Origin: Sclerotinia nivalis
Lineage: Eukaryota; Ascomycota; Leotiomycetes; Helotiales; Sclerotiniaceae
DNA length: 64,000 nucleotides
Assembly: GCA_029531795.1 (NCBI GenBank)
Contig: JAPEIS010000003.1
Location: 2,542,001-2,606,000, forward strand
Direction of reading: 5' to 3'
Under the pieces are notes generated by a model. The model worked only from the letters and a program-made list of their open reading frames with translations. It was not told where the DNA came from and did no database searches. Below, piece by piece: positions 47,229 to 59,198 of this stretch. The position numbers and the translations under genes are program-made. Position 1 is the stretch's first letter, and the number at the start of each line of letters is the position of its first letter.

Positions 47229-49198
47229 TTTTCTTGACCCGGATGGGGGACGAAATAAGGACCAAGGAGGCTGCAAATCCGGAAGATTTAGGTTCGAGAG
47301 AATAGAAACAGATACATAGGAATCCAAGCAAGTTGAATTTGAATGCTTCACGACACTGTACAGTGATGAGAAGTAGGATAGTAGGAAAATCGTTTGTGCT
47401 GTCTATAATTGCTTACTGCGTGCCACAGTTGCTTTAGATATCTCCCGTAGGTAATACTAGGTATGTAATTTTAAAACGCGAGTGAATTTTATATGAAATT
47501 TCTAGTGCTCACAAAATTCAATAACATGGCAACATTCGACGATAGTCTCTAAACCAATACATCATTCTGCCTGTGGAGAAGAACCTAATCTGCCAAACAG
47601 TATCCCAGAACCTCGGAACAATCGATAGAAAGGGCTTTCTGATCAAAAATGGTATAACCATTACAGCCATCAAGAAAGAATTAGTTAAGGAATTGTCTGC
47701 CAGCTTCATGACGAAGATCCTGTGTACCTATACTCTCATATCTGTCGCAAGTTTATATTACACGACCGACCAGCTTGAGCTACTTTGGCCGTCTCAAAAA
47801 ATATGCCCATAGCATTAAAGAAGTAAGAAGCTATGCTATGTGCCATATTAAAATGCTAAGCAGTCCCAACTATTTGGAAGGCTTGAGACAGCGATAGCTA
47901 GAAGCCGTCAGCACAGTGAGCTACTCGTTGGAACTACAAATGAAATATCCTAAAATGTCCGAAATAAAATGCGGTAGTAGTCAGAAACTATGAGCAGATC
48001 TGTACCTCAAGCCAAGGGAGAAGTGGTCCCAAAGTCCGCAGCGTGGCAATGCTATTCATCTTCTAGACACTTTTCTGCGTAGTCATCTACCTACGAAAAC
48101 ACTAAAATGGACGGTGATGTTTGCATGGGAAGTATGGTGAACTATGCGATCATGGAGCTAGGAACATATTAGGCAATATCAGTGACTTGCATATGCATGA
48201 AGCCAGCGCTGTACTGCCATATACTGATGATCCTTGAAGACGAGAAGCATTCAACGGAGGTTTCGGAGGAAAAGCAATCAGTGCCTGTAAAGGAAAAGTT
48301 TTGAAAGCGTTGTGGTGTCTGAATGATCAATTTCAAGGCACACATGCATCCCAAGGGGCGATCCTTCAGCATTGAAAACTTTGTGCCAGTTCGTGCCGCG
48401 ATATAACAAACGTCAAGATAAGCAGGAGTTAAAGTTGGCTTTTGAGATGTCTGGAGTAGGGTATTGCATATTGTACTCTTTCACTTTCGGTGAATCCCAG
48501 TTGCCAACTCCCAATTGCATGACAGTGGTAGCATAAGTCAGCTTGTTTTAGGGGAGGAATTTGGCCTTCTCAACCGAATCATTCCTTGGCACTAATCCGG
48601 CGAGACATTGAGAAGCCTGAAATTGTCGGTACATTAGGGAACTCAAGCTCAAGGTGTGGAGTTCTTTCTGGCTGACCAGCACCGTGCCTCACAAGATTCA
48701 AGAGGAAGTAGTGCAAAGAAGGATGATGGTTTCAACTGTGGCTAAACCTTAAAGTGGTGTGGCTCGGCCATGATTAATAATCGCAGTAGTGCACAGTACC
48801 ACAGTCCCACCAAATTTGTGCCAGCTTTCAGTGGTTGGAACCCTGCTACATGACTGCTAGTATTTCAAATCTCGTCCCAGGAAGAAGTCATCTGGGTATC
48901 GGAGTTGAATGTGTAAGTCACATCAATAATTCCAAGTGGCAGACCTGAAAGCTCCATAATGAAGATACAGTGATCTCGGCCGTTTGGGCCCATGGTTCAG
49001 CAGCTTATTAGCTGCCATCTACAGTATGCCTTTTTACCAACATTCCATGCAGTTATGGAGCTTGGTTGGGGATAAGATGAGGTATTCTCATAACTTTACG
49101 CTTCTTTTCTCAGCCATATTTCACATTCGCATCATACCATAGACACTTCTGTATTTCTCATTCAATGCAGGTGTTCGTTGCTTGACGTCTATGTCTGT
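47229..49198. other. Intergenic, nothing recognised
   Basis: About 2 kb, upstream of the rhodopsin-like gene. Short frames on both strands lack family resemblance. Confidence 0.4.
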
Positions 49199-49500
49199 TC
49201 ACCATATCTTAAAGCCGCCGGGAACCCAAAGTTCAAAAAGACCCGCTGCATCATATCTCCTGTTTACTTCCTTCGACGCCTCGAAGTTATTGTTCGCATA
49301 CGATTTCCATGGGCCTTGCCAACTTGCAGCGTAGTTGATACCGGTATTCGTGGCAGAGCCCTCATCCTTGGCAGCATTTTCGGTAGCAACCAGCAGGTTT
49401 GCCGTTGCAGCACCAGCAGTCGCGTGATCTGATGTATCTGGCCATAGGTTGCTAGAAGGCAAATAGTCAACAAAAATTCTGGCTCTATAGTGTGAAAGAG
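49199..49500 (-). pseudogene. C-terminal relic of a BBE-type FAD-linked oxidase
   Basis: The minus strand encodes an 80-residue tail typical of FAD-linked (berberine-bridge-like) oxidases: INYAASWQGPWKSYANNNFEASKEVNRRYDAAGLFELWVPGGFKIW, then a stop at 49199. The preceding conserved strand (PEFLLTICLLATY) lies in a different frame; one base is missing at about 49443-49445 between ATY and WPDTSD. No flavin-binding N-terminal half is seen upstream, so most of the gene is gone. Such enzymes oxidise alcohols or ring systems, often in metabolite clusters. The exact 5' limit of the relic is uncertain. Confidence 0.65.
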
Positions 49501-50713
49501 GTAGGTCGAGATACGTGTGCCCCGATTGTACGCTGCGAGGGGGAATAGGAATAAGAACTAATCAGATTACATTGTAGAGGTTTCAAATAGTATAATTAAT
49601 AGAATTGATAATGGATTAGGTTGTGTATAATTGATATACAAAAAGATTAGTGGAAAACCGATTGATTATTCAAGAAAGAGAAAGCAAAGCTTTCTTTTTA
49701 TATTTAACTACAAAGGATCATATAACCTATTGACTATGAACTAGCTACATATTTGGCCTCAATATCTCAACTCTCTTACAATAACTGGATCAATGCCCAT
49801 CATATTTTCAGCAGCGACGGCCGGAAAACCTTGAAAGACCAGTGTTATAGTAAGATTCTTTACTTGGGCCACATGAGGTATTGATTCGTTCCACAAAGAG
49901 TGTTCTTTTAGTCAGAAATGAATATCATCTACCATTGATCTTTCTTGAAGTTAGGAACTAAGAGCTCCTTTTTTGGCTGTGCAGAAGAAGTATTATACCA
50001 TCTTGGGCATAGTGTTTGTCGTGTATTTCGCGAAAGGAATCGTCTTCCATTAGTTTACAACATGTTCCCCCCACAGTGTCGGTATGTTGGACAACCCCGC
50101 CATCTGTATGCATCTTTCAACGAATTTGGAGAAGAAACAAATGGCGCACAAACACCCATAGCCTTGAATATTCAAAAGAACGTACTTATTGGGTTGGGAC
50201 TTGTCGCATGTAGACATCTTCGGCTTCATTCCCTGCTTCGAGCTGCCCCACTTCAGTTGTACAGTACTGCAACCCACCTCGATAAAGCGCTGTATCAAGC
50301 TGTGTAAATTGAGCTCATGGAGAAGTCCGGCCCGATAGATCATGCAAGTCACCAGCTGCTGTCCCGCTCAAGAGCGGAATCAAGCTTCATTGCCATTCAT
50401 CAATCTTATCAATCATAGAACATTTCTTCAAATCCGACCACCAACAGATACCAACGTGCACGATACGACCTCGTATCATTTAAGGCATGTGGAACCATAT
50501 AGAGTCATGCACAATGCCGAACCCGAAAGCACGCCAGACAAGATCTGGACTTTCCACCGCGGCCATATGCACTACGCCGCCAACACTGTGCCGCCAACAC
50601 TACGCCACCAACAAATATACAACATTCAGCGACCTCAAATATTATGTTGAAGAATGAATCACGAAATGAAATGAGCTTTCAACAACAGTTCTAATCTAAA
50701 CATCTAGAACAAA
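49501..50713. other. Intergenic, promoter side of the SDR gene
   Basis: AT-rich up to about 49950. A short direct repeat of GCCGCCAACACT lies at 50576-50601, with a third degenerate copy at 50604-50613. Frames at 49945-50352 on both strands were discounted. Confidence 0.4.
50576..50614. repeat. Short GCCGCCAACACT repeats upstream of SDR
   Basis: Two perfect 12-base copies start at 50576 and 50590; a third, altered copy starts at 50604. The regular 14-base spacing lies about 100 bases before the SDR start codon and could be a factor-binding array or leader repeat. Confidence 0.6.
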
Positions 50714-51674
50714 ATGTCGGGAAACAAATTTGTGTTGATTACCGGATGCAGTAATGGAGGAATCGGCAGCGCTCTCGCACTCACATTCCAGAAGCGAGGC
50801 TTTCATGTTTTTGCCAGCGCTCGAGATGTCTCCAAGATGTCAGCACTTGAGGGTTTACCTAACGTGACTCACTTGATGCTTGATGTAACGGACCCCGAAC
50901 AAATCCAAAATGCTCTAGAGTTTGTCCGCACCAAATGTAGAGGCTCTCTTGATATCCTCATCAATAACTCGGGACGCAACCATTTCTCGCCCGTGTTAGA
51001 TATCGACCTAGTTGAAGCAAAGAAGATCTACGACATCAACGTCTGGGGTGCTTTGATGCTCATCCAGAAGTTTGCACCTCTTATTATCGAGGCAAAAGGA
51101 TCGATAGTCAACGTTACTTCCATCTCCGGCTATGTTAATGTCCCTTACATGGGTATGTCAGTTCACACAATTGGATTTATCAATTATTAATCGATCATTT
51201 CTAGGCCTCTATGCGGCATCCAAAAGATCTTTAGAGCTTCTCAGCGAAACATTACGTCTTGAACTTCAACCTTTTGGCGTTTATGTGTTATCTGTTGTCA
51301 CTGGCGCGGTCCGAACAAACGGGCAGACGTACTTCGAGGACTGGAAGCTTCCAGAAGACTCTTTATACAAACCTATTGAGACCACTATTCATGGACGAGC
51401 TCGTGGCGGTGATGGTGTTCCTCGCATGGACACCATGGAATACGCAGATCAAGTTGTCAATGATATCATCGGCCGTAGCGGCGATGGAAGGTCCTGGTGT
51501 GGTACAAATGCTGAGCGAACAAAACCAGTATCACCGGCGCTACAAGCAATTATTGTAAGCTTCCCTACTACACAGTAAACACAAGATCGTATGCTAATAT
51601 TATCGACAAAGGATCGTTACATGTCAATGGGCTGCGGACTAGATGACCTTACAAACAAATTGAAGGAGACTTGA
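50714..51674 (+). CDS. Short-chain dehydrogenase/reductase (AYR1-like)
   Basis: Exons 50714-51152, 51205-51554 and 51612-51674 (introns 52 and 57 bases) give 283 residues. The classical SDR marks are complete: cofactor loop TGCSNGGIGSALAL, LDVTD, the NNSG motif (DILINNSGRN), catalytic Ser in VNVTSISG and YAASK. SASARDVS after the second strand suggests NADPH preference. The closest known type is the fungal 1-acyl-dihydroxyacetone-phosphate reductase/retinol-dehydrogenase-like group. The usual C-terminal hydrophobic segment is weak, so the protein may be soluble. It lies between an FAD-oxidase relic and a P450 pseudogene; if these once formed a biosynthetic group, this is the only intact member. 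Confidence 0.88.
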
Positions 51675-53208
51675 GAATGCGGAGACTCTCCACTTTCTGC
51701 TCTCCGTCGCAAAGCTGGCTGCTACTATCAACAAATATTTAGCAAAGACTACAAATTTAGCATATTTATAAAAATGAAATATATTCACAATAAATAGATA
51801 TAACCAATCCCCTAGATCACGGCTTTTTGCACGTTTCCTTCACGTCAAAGGACCAGCAAATTTATCAGCTCTTTTGCCATCTCTACAGAAACAAATGGAG
51901 AAGACGATTGGACAGCAGGTGTAGCTCGGAAGAGTTCAATCTGAAGGTTCTTTAAGAAACCCGAGAATACTAGGCCGACCGATGAAAGGGGAGACAACAA
52001 ACCGTGGTGGCTAACTGTAAAAAGAGTTCTCTTCGCTTCCTGTGGCATCAAAGGTTCGGGAATGTGTATCCAAGCTCATGAGCTTGATCTTCTTCTGCGA
52101 AACCATACATGTATACGCATTGTTCCGTCACAGTTCTATTTGTTGACCACGGCTTCATAGCTACAAAATCCGAGTTATCCGAAACTCCTATTCAATACCC
52201 TAAAGATATGGTTGCAAATATGGCGGGGTATCAGTTAACCCCCAAAACTTCTCGCTTCACAATTTCAGCTTGAAGCTCTGTAACTCTGTCGCCAATTATT
52301 GCTAGAGAGCCGTCGGCGGTCAGAAACAATGGTTTCCTGCTAAACATGATCAGATGAGTCCACCAATGAAAGTAAGATAAGCGATTCGGCCAACTACGCA
52401 TGGGTATATGCAATCAGTCTCGGCTCGCGAATAGTGTAGAATAATAAGCGGGAAGAATTCATGGTGTGACGTGGAAGGCACAGCCGGATATCATACTTCT
52501 TACATCAATGATCAGCATTTTTAATACTGTGCCACATTGGCACATAACACCACGTCTCTTCTCATCTTTCTGATTGAATCCCTGGATGATCAATCATATT
52601 TGTACAGATCTATACGATCATGGGAATTCAAAGTCACAAAGTTAATAACCCTAAACGCAGAAATGTACTTGACCCCTATTTATTTTTCTTTCTTTTCAAT
52701 TTTGTACCAAGATACGTCACAGAGAAGGTAAGAGAAACAAACAATCTCATCTCAGATTTCCAAAATAAAAGCCTCTTCAAAAGACCTCTCTATCAAAAAG
52801 AGGCGTTGCAGAATTAATTGTTGCAGAACAAATATAGACTACCTGAGAGCTTGAAGTGACCGAACAAGTGACATCGGAACATCACCTGCGGTCATATCCG
52901 AGCTCAATGTGACTACAGGAGGGGGTGTGTTTACAAAAACTTTACCGTAGCAAAAGTTGGAATGAGAGAAGCGATTTTCATATGATACCCTGGGATGGAC
53001 GTGCTGCGACACGGAGTCTGTAAATAGATTGGACTGCAATTAATAGAAGGCCTAGTAAAATAATCAGCAGATAATAGTGCATGGCGGAGATGAGACCAAC
53101 GAGCCCCGCCGCAGTCTGATACTCTGTACTCAGAAGCTGGTAAAGTATCGCTATTTGTCTAATAGACTGTATTGGAATTAGCATTTTTCACTCATTGATA
53201 CAAACACT
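51675..53208. other. Intergenic, nothing recognised
   Basis: 1.5 kb between SDR and P450. No coding frame with motifs was seen. The last 300 bases must contain the P450 promoter. Confidence 0.4.
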
Positions 53209-55090
53209 ATGGACAAACTTTTCTTTCTATTGCAGGCCATCAAAAGCAGCCTAATCTCAACGATCGCTTGCTTTCTCTTCTTCCTACTTTCTTGGAGAGT
53301 CTATCGGTTTACGATTACCCCATGGCTCCACCCCGAAAACCCCAAAGAGTTGCCATACTGGATCCCATGTAGGTCGACTGAGTGCCATTCATAACCATTT
53401 CGTGTGCTTCGTACTGATACTTCAGACTTGTAGACATAGGTGAGAAGTCTTCGAAGCTGCTTTTGAGCACAACTCTAATTGTGCCTAAGTACTGGGCTTT
53501 GGCGAGCAAACAGCTGACCTCCTAAGGACACGCATGGGGATTTTACAGAAATGCGAATGATGTTCTGGAACGTGGGAGGTATGCGCTCTGATAATCCGTT
53601 AATCCTCTGCAACCCCAAATAAGCACTGATAGAGGTCAGATTGTATTTTGGTAATACCAAAGCTCTGTATTCAATCACACTCGCCGGTCAAACTCTTTGT
53701 GTGATCACTGGAGCACATGAAATCGGAGAACTTTATCGAAACAGTTCAACGATAACATGGGACAACCTGATCAAGGAAATGTACTCCTTCGTGGGTCTAT
53801 CGCCCAGAAGCATCGACAGCATGTTTAGTGAAAACCATGAAAAGCAAGCCTTCAAAGACTCCAAAGTTCCCACTCGATCAGCACACGAAATGACTTCCGA
53901 ATATCATCGGCAACAATTACTCTCCGCAGCCAACTCAGAGAAGATTGTCCAAAGAATAATCCCTGGTCTTGAAAGAAATCTTTCCTGGAACACTCTGAAG
54001 CAACATCCCGCATGCGTACGTAAGTCTGCAAACTCTATCACACTGTCTCTGTGGGATTGGTGCAATGAAGTTATCGTCAAAGGCTCTACCACTGCATATT
54101 ACGGACCCAAGATTTTCGAGATAAATCCAAACCTCCCACAAGCAATGATGTCATAGGAAGCTACAAACTGGAAATTCATGTATGAAATCCCTGGCTTCAT
54201 GGGACGAGATATGGTTGACGCTAAAACAGAATTTATTGATACGCTGTGCAAATACTTTAAGACGCCCAAGGAAGAGCGGTCTGATGTACTATACTTTGTA
54301 ACGGCCATGGAGGACGAACTGCGGGCAGCTGGCTTGAGTGATTCCGAAAGTGCGGGAATACATATGCTACATTTATGGGCGTCAGTAACATGGCGAAGGA
54401 TATCCGGATGCAGCTAACAAAGTCGCAGGATTACCGCGAATGTGTATAAAGCCACATTCTGGACTATAGCCTATCTTGTCCACCAGCGAGAGTTGCTTGA
54501 TCATATCCGCGCGGAAGTTGCGCCAGCTGTAGATGTAGCTGGAGAAACAGTGGATCTTAAGTATCTCGCAGAGAAGTGTCCACGCCTCGAAGCTCTCTTC
54601 AATGAAGTCCTGAGAGTAAACTCGGCTGGTGCACTTGCACGCGAAGTTATCGCGCCAACGTTGTTTGATGGAAAGATGCTTGCGAAGAGCACAAAACTTA
54701 TGGTATTCAAAACGATCATTTCTTCAGATCCACCAGACTAACTTTAAGACCTAGATTCCATACCGTCAACTTCATCTCGATGGAGATGTATGGGGCCCAA
54801 CCGCTCACAGCTTTGACCCGGAAAGATTTCTTAAAGATAAAAGCCTTGCACGCAATCAAAGTTTCAGACCATTTGGAGGCGGGTATACACTTTGTCCAGG
54901 TCGTTTCCTCGCCCGAAAATCAGTTTACACCATCGTGGCTCTTCTATTCTCTCGATACGATGTTGCTTTAGATTCTGACGTCGCCAACCAAAAGTTTCCA
55001 CCACTTGATGACACCACGGCAGGACTTGGAACAATGGCACCAATGCCTGGGGTAGATGTAAAACTGGTCATAAAACCTATTAACAATTAA
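53209..55090 (+). pseudogene. Cytochrome P450 with in-frame stop
   Basis: Exons 53209-53368, about 53527-53578, 53640-54380, 54429-54702 and 54755-55090. The N-terminus has a membrane anchor (LISTIACFLFFLLSW) and a proline hinge (WLHPENPKELPYWIP). ExxR is EVLR in ALFNEVLRVN. The haem loop FRPFGGGYTLCPGRFLARK is intact, as is the rest of the last exon. P450s are ER-bound mono-oxygenases; the haem loop recalls the fungal oxysterol-hydroxylase-like (CYP7/8-type) group, tentatively. TAG at 54154-54156 interrupts LPQAMMS-EATNWKFMYEIP, where Trp (TGG) is expected. In addition, joining exon 1 to exon 2 at the only good acceptor (CTAAG, 53526) makes TGA. Everything downstream remains open, so inactivation looks recent. 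Confidence 0.85.
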
Positions 55091-56262
55091 GAAAGCTCAT
55101 TTGTGTTGTGTGGGAAAAAGCGAAATCTGATCTGGAGTAGAGAAGATATATATTTTATGAAATCAATGTTTGTGTCGTGAGTGGGCGAATTTGAAGTACG
55201 TCAAGTTAAGCTTTTCTTGCCGGTCTTGGCTCCTCAGTCTTCTGATTGTCTTGCGACGTAACCCAGCAAATACGAGTCATTTAAACTACGAACTATCCGT
55301 ATTTAGGGATAATTTTTACGAATCATCTGAATGCGTAGATACACCCATCAACTTCCCGCAGTCAAAGTTTGTCTTAATTGAGCCCAATTCCATAGACACA
55401 ATCGATAATTGTTTAGTACCTACCCTGTACTTTGATACCTAGACTAAGCTTACTTTTGGAACACAGAAGGTCCTATGTCTGCTGGCTGTAGTGTGCCCAT
55501 ATTGGCGCGAAGCCAGTGAGCGAAAAATCCAGATCTAAATAGCATTACCGAAGCTTACACAGTTCTACACCCAAATAAGTTCAAGGCTGCTAGTGGGACC
55601 GAGATAATGATTCGCATGAATATCTGAGATAAGATTAGGGCAATATGTGACAATTTAGTGGCATTTATGTGCTAGACCAGGACTTCTGCTCGTGGGCTTT
55701 ATCCGTTTATTCCTTCATTCTTAGCTATTGATTCCTTCACAAGCATCTACACCTCCGTTATTCCGTTGGAATTCACTTCAAATTGCTCTACCATCCTATT
55801 AATTCAATTAGAAAGGCCTGGGCAGAACTAACACAAATTCTGAGGGCACAAAGCAGACTCTTACACCTATACCGTGGTCTATGTTGGTGAGTCTAATCTG
55901 AGAAGATTGTCATTTGAAATGGTGTGCTAATCATGGTAAACTAGCTATAGGATGCAGGAACGACTCAGCTTGGCAAAATTAGCCTGTGCCAAAAAGAGGT
56001 GCTGAATCTTTCACATACATGCCAGTTGACTACTTGTGAGGTCACCATTCCATTCGAACTCCGTGCTATTCTTATCTTACTGAAGTTTGCGCTGCAAAAA
56101 CATCTTTTCAAAACCAAAACAACTACCGTTTACAATTTATATATGAATACCCCTCGTCCTATGCATTTCCAATTCCACCAGGCCGCGCTCCGCCCATCAT
56201 TCCAACATAACTGAACGATAGATAAAATACTAGAGCATTATTAAAAATCAATCCTTTGGTCT
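55091..56262. other. Intergenic, nothing recognised
   Basis: 1.2 kb between the convergent P450 and orphan genes. No motif-bearing frame was seen. Confidence 0.4.
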
Positions 56263-56975
56263 TTAACGTCGTTCGCTCCGCTTATCCCAGGATGTTCCGA
56301 ACGATCCAGGGTCAACCTCATCAAGCTCAGGTCTTTTGCCTTTCGAGTAGCTATAACGCAAGCCTTCAACAGCATCAGCAGCACTAACTTCGCTGGAAGA
56401 CGAGATAAATTTCATTTCTTGGAGATCTTTGATAATTGTTTGCCTAATACCGAAAATTAGTTTTCCGAGCTTTTAATTTAAATGACATGTATTACTTACA
56501 CCCAAAATCTACAGCCAAGGCCGCTGCGGGCAAGCTTATATTTGTCCCGCTTCCTTTCCTCAATAAGTTCAAGCACGTGCTTGACCTTCAGACCTCGACT
56601 TGTAGCTTTCAAATCGAAGTCTATCAGTGAACTATTTGTGTGCTGATAGCGACAATAGGTGAGTTGGTAGGTGCCCCTTTTAGCATCTGCGGTCAATTTC
56701 GTCATGTTAAGACGGACTGATGCACCGTTTGATGCGAGGAGGTAAATTGAGGCGTGGTTGCCACTACGAGTGTCTGAGTCGAAGAATTTTCCTGTGGTAT
56801 GAACGGTCACACGGATTGTATCGACAAGGAGATCGTAGTCTTTCGGCTCAATTTTGCGAGTAGCGGGAACCGAGCTTTTAGGCCTAGAGCTTGAAGGTTT
56901 TGAGCTTGAAGGTTTTGAGCTTGAGCTCGAAGGCTTTGAGGCCGATGGCTTTACGATATCAGACCTCGAGCTCAT
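56263..56975 (-). CDS. Fungal-specific protein of unknown function
   Basis: Exons 56975-56500 and 56443-56263 (intron 56 bases, GTAAGT..TATTAG) give 218 residues. The first 45 residues are a Ser/Lys/Pro repeat (KPSSSKPSSS) encoded by a short tandem DNA repeat, probably disordered. The remainder is a compact domain: IRVTVHTTGKFF, NHASIYLLASNGASVRLNM, TYQLTYCRYQHTNSS, HVLELIEERKRDKYKLARSGLGCRFWVQTIIKDLQE. This recalls a fungal DUF that I believe is DUF7770, but I am not sure of the number. No catalytic motif is visible. It lies in the accessory region between the P450 pseudogene and the APH-like gene. Confidence 0.75.
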
Positions 56976-58239
56976 TTTGACGTTTTAAATGTAAGGAAGT
57001 GAATAATGTATGCTTGTGATAGCATTACGTGGAGTCAGGAAGCTTTTATATAAAGACATCATGCAATGATCCTGCAGGCAACTGTGAAAGGAATCAGCCG
57101 CGAGACTTGAGAGCATCCAATGAAGTATACCTGCCGTATGGCCAAATGGAAAATCGAGGCGCACTACGACCTAAGACCGGCAAACGTCACATGATATTAC
57201 CCTGAGGATTTTGGCCCAATGGTCATCGTGGGCTCAGTAGCAAAAGGCCATGTCTATAATTAGTATTATGGATGTTAGAACCGTTGTAATCGAACTGTTG
57301 AAATTCTGGAGAAATCAATGGAGTCTCAAATGACGGAATAGATGATCATAAGTGCCTCATCAAGAAGTGCTTTCGATTCTTGATACCCTTCTCTAATCAA
57401 AAATTAGACCTGACAGCAAAGAGTTTTAAGGACTAGACACATCTCAATACTCTTCAATAGCCAATATTACATTCAATGATAGAAGAGCTTCAATGCCTCA
57501 TAGTTATGTGACTCAATAGTTTCCAATGTCTAAATTAGATTCAGTAATGGAAGGATCTCTTAGACTTGGATGCCATTGCTCCGTTCGTATATTACATGGC
57601 CTGGTTAACAGGCAGCTCCCATTCAATAATGGGATTCTAATTTCTGTCTCCAAATAGACAATCGTCTTAATCCAGCCCGACAATTCGGATATAGCAGGTT
57701 CTCCGGTTGGGATCCTCGATATTAAGATGTGTTGGTTCATAAATCCAAAAGACATGAAAATATAAAATTTGCTTTTCCTTTACTTTATGACTACACTTGT
57801 AGCATCGACAAAATTTATAGCTCTATAGCAAATCATCAACTCAGTACCAACATGGAAATTCTAAATCTACGCCGCCCATATTGATCAAGGAAACGAGAAG
57901 ACATTCAAACAGGTTGGCATCTAGTTTTAGCATCAGGTCAGCTAGTCCAATATTCAATTCAGAAGAAGTATACTTATTTAGCAATAAAGCGCGATAAATC
58001 CATAAAAATGGCCCAACAACAAACGGCCGGAGAGGGCTGGTGGGTGGACCAAACATGATGAGAGCCGCGCGCCTGTACGTAGATGTCTCGTCTGCTGGGT
58101 GGCTTAGATGATTTAGTGCACGGACCTTTTAGCGTTTTTTGTAACCGAGATCTTACAACTGATATCAATAGAATTTCCCCAGCAACCAAAGAAGACAAAC
58201 TCCTTATCCATATTCATCTTAAAAGTCATCGCTTATGAT
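56976..58239. other. Intergenic, promoter regions
   Basis: 1.26 kb between two divergent genes (orphan at 56263, APH-like at 58240). Short frames lack motifs. Confidence 0.4.
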
Positions 58240-59198
58240 ATGGCAGACTTATCCTGGGACATCAATACAGCTAGCGAGAAATTGCTTGTTGAACTTTGCA
58301 ACAAGCTCATAAAAGAGGATAAGATTATTGGGGGCTGCTTTGGAGGGGATAGAGTTGTCAGGCTCTCAGACAATATAGCAGCCAAATTTGGGCTTGGTGT
58401 CACAGCTTCCGAGGCAAAAACTCAAGAATTTGCATATCGAAATGTTGATCCAAACATTGTTCACATTCCCCAAGTTTACCGCTACTTCGACTGGGAAGAT
58501 TTTGGCTACTTGTTCATGGAGTATGTGCCCGGACGGCAGCTAAACGAGCTCGATCTTGATGAAAACGTGGATATCATTCCCCGGGTTGCTAAAATTGTCG
58601 AGCACCTTGGGACAATTCAGGGCGGTCAGCTCCCAGGCCCTATAGGCGGGGGAATGCCAGAGGGTTATCTCTGGGGCGATGATGGCGCAAGGACGACTTT
58701 TACCTGTGTAGCAGATATGGAAGCTTGGCTCAACAAACGTTTGGCAATACAAGATAAGTCTATAGATCTGAGCTCCCATCCACTTGTTCTTTGTCACATG
58801 GATTTATGTCGACGGAATATGATCCTCAAAGAAGACAACACGATTAGTCTCCTTGATTGGGGCTGCTCTGGGTTCTATCCGCGGTATTTCGAATTCGCGA
58901 CCCTCTCTTTCATGATGCCGTATGATGAAAATTACGAAACCCCATTAATACAAGCTACAGCTACCTTGCTGGATTGGACAGAGGACGAGAAAGGCTTAAT
59001 TAGCATTTTGAAACTTGCTCGTGCTGTTGCCCTACGATACTCACTGTAAGTGATTCAGCATAACATTGAATGACCCAGTATACTTTGGAAACTAATGGTT
59101 TAAATAGAGAGACTGAAAATAAGTATGGGTTACCAGAGGATTTTCAGTCTTGGCGCCGGTCATCACCCATGCTAAGCAGATCGCCTAGCCCATCATGA
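58240..59198 (+). CDS. Aminoglycoside phosphotransferase (APH)-like kinase
   Basis: Exons 58240-59045 and 59108-59198 (intron 62 bases) give 298 residues. The protein-kinase-like APH fold is clear: VVRLSDNIAAKFG supplies the ATP-site lysine, GYLFMEYVPGRQL is the hinge, LCHMDLCRRNMIL is the catalytic loop (H-x-D-x4-N), and ISLLDWGCSGFYP carries the metal-binding Asp in place of DFG. Such fungal proteins are numerous, phosphorylate unknown small molecules, and do not imply antibiotic resistance. The C-terminal exon adds a Ser/Arg/Pro tail (RRSSPMLSRSPSPS). An ATG at 58234 is in another frame, so 58240 is used. Confidence 0.88.

Noticed and set aside
49945..50352. Overlapping 100-120-codon frames on both strands
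   Set aside because: Neither shows a family signature, and the plus-strand frame has no ATG at its start.
54381..54428. Apparent frameshift in the P450 near LHLWA
   Set aside because: A normal 48-base intron (GTCAGT..GCTAAC..GCAG) restores the frame as LHLWAITANVYKATFW.
54703..54754. Second apparent break in the P450 before the haem exon
   Set aside because: A 52-base intron with CTAAC and CTAG explains it; the last exon is fully open.
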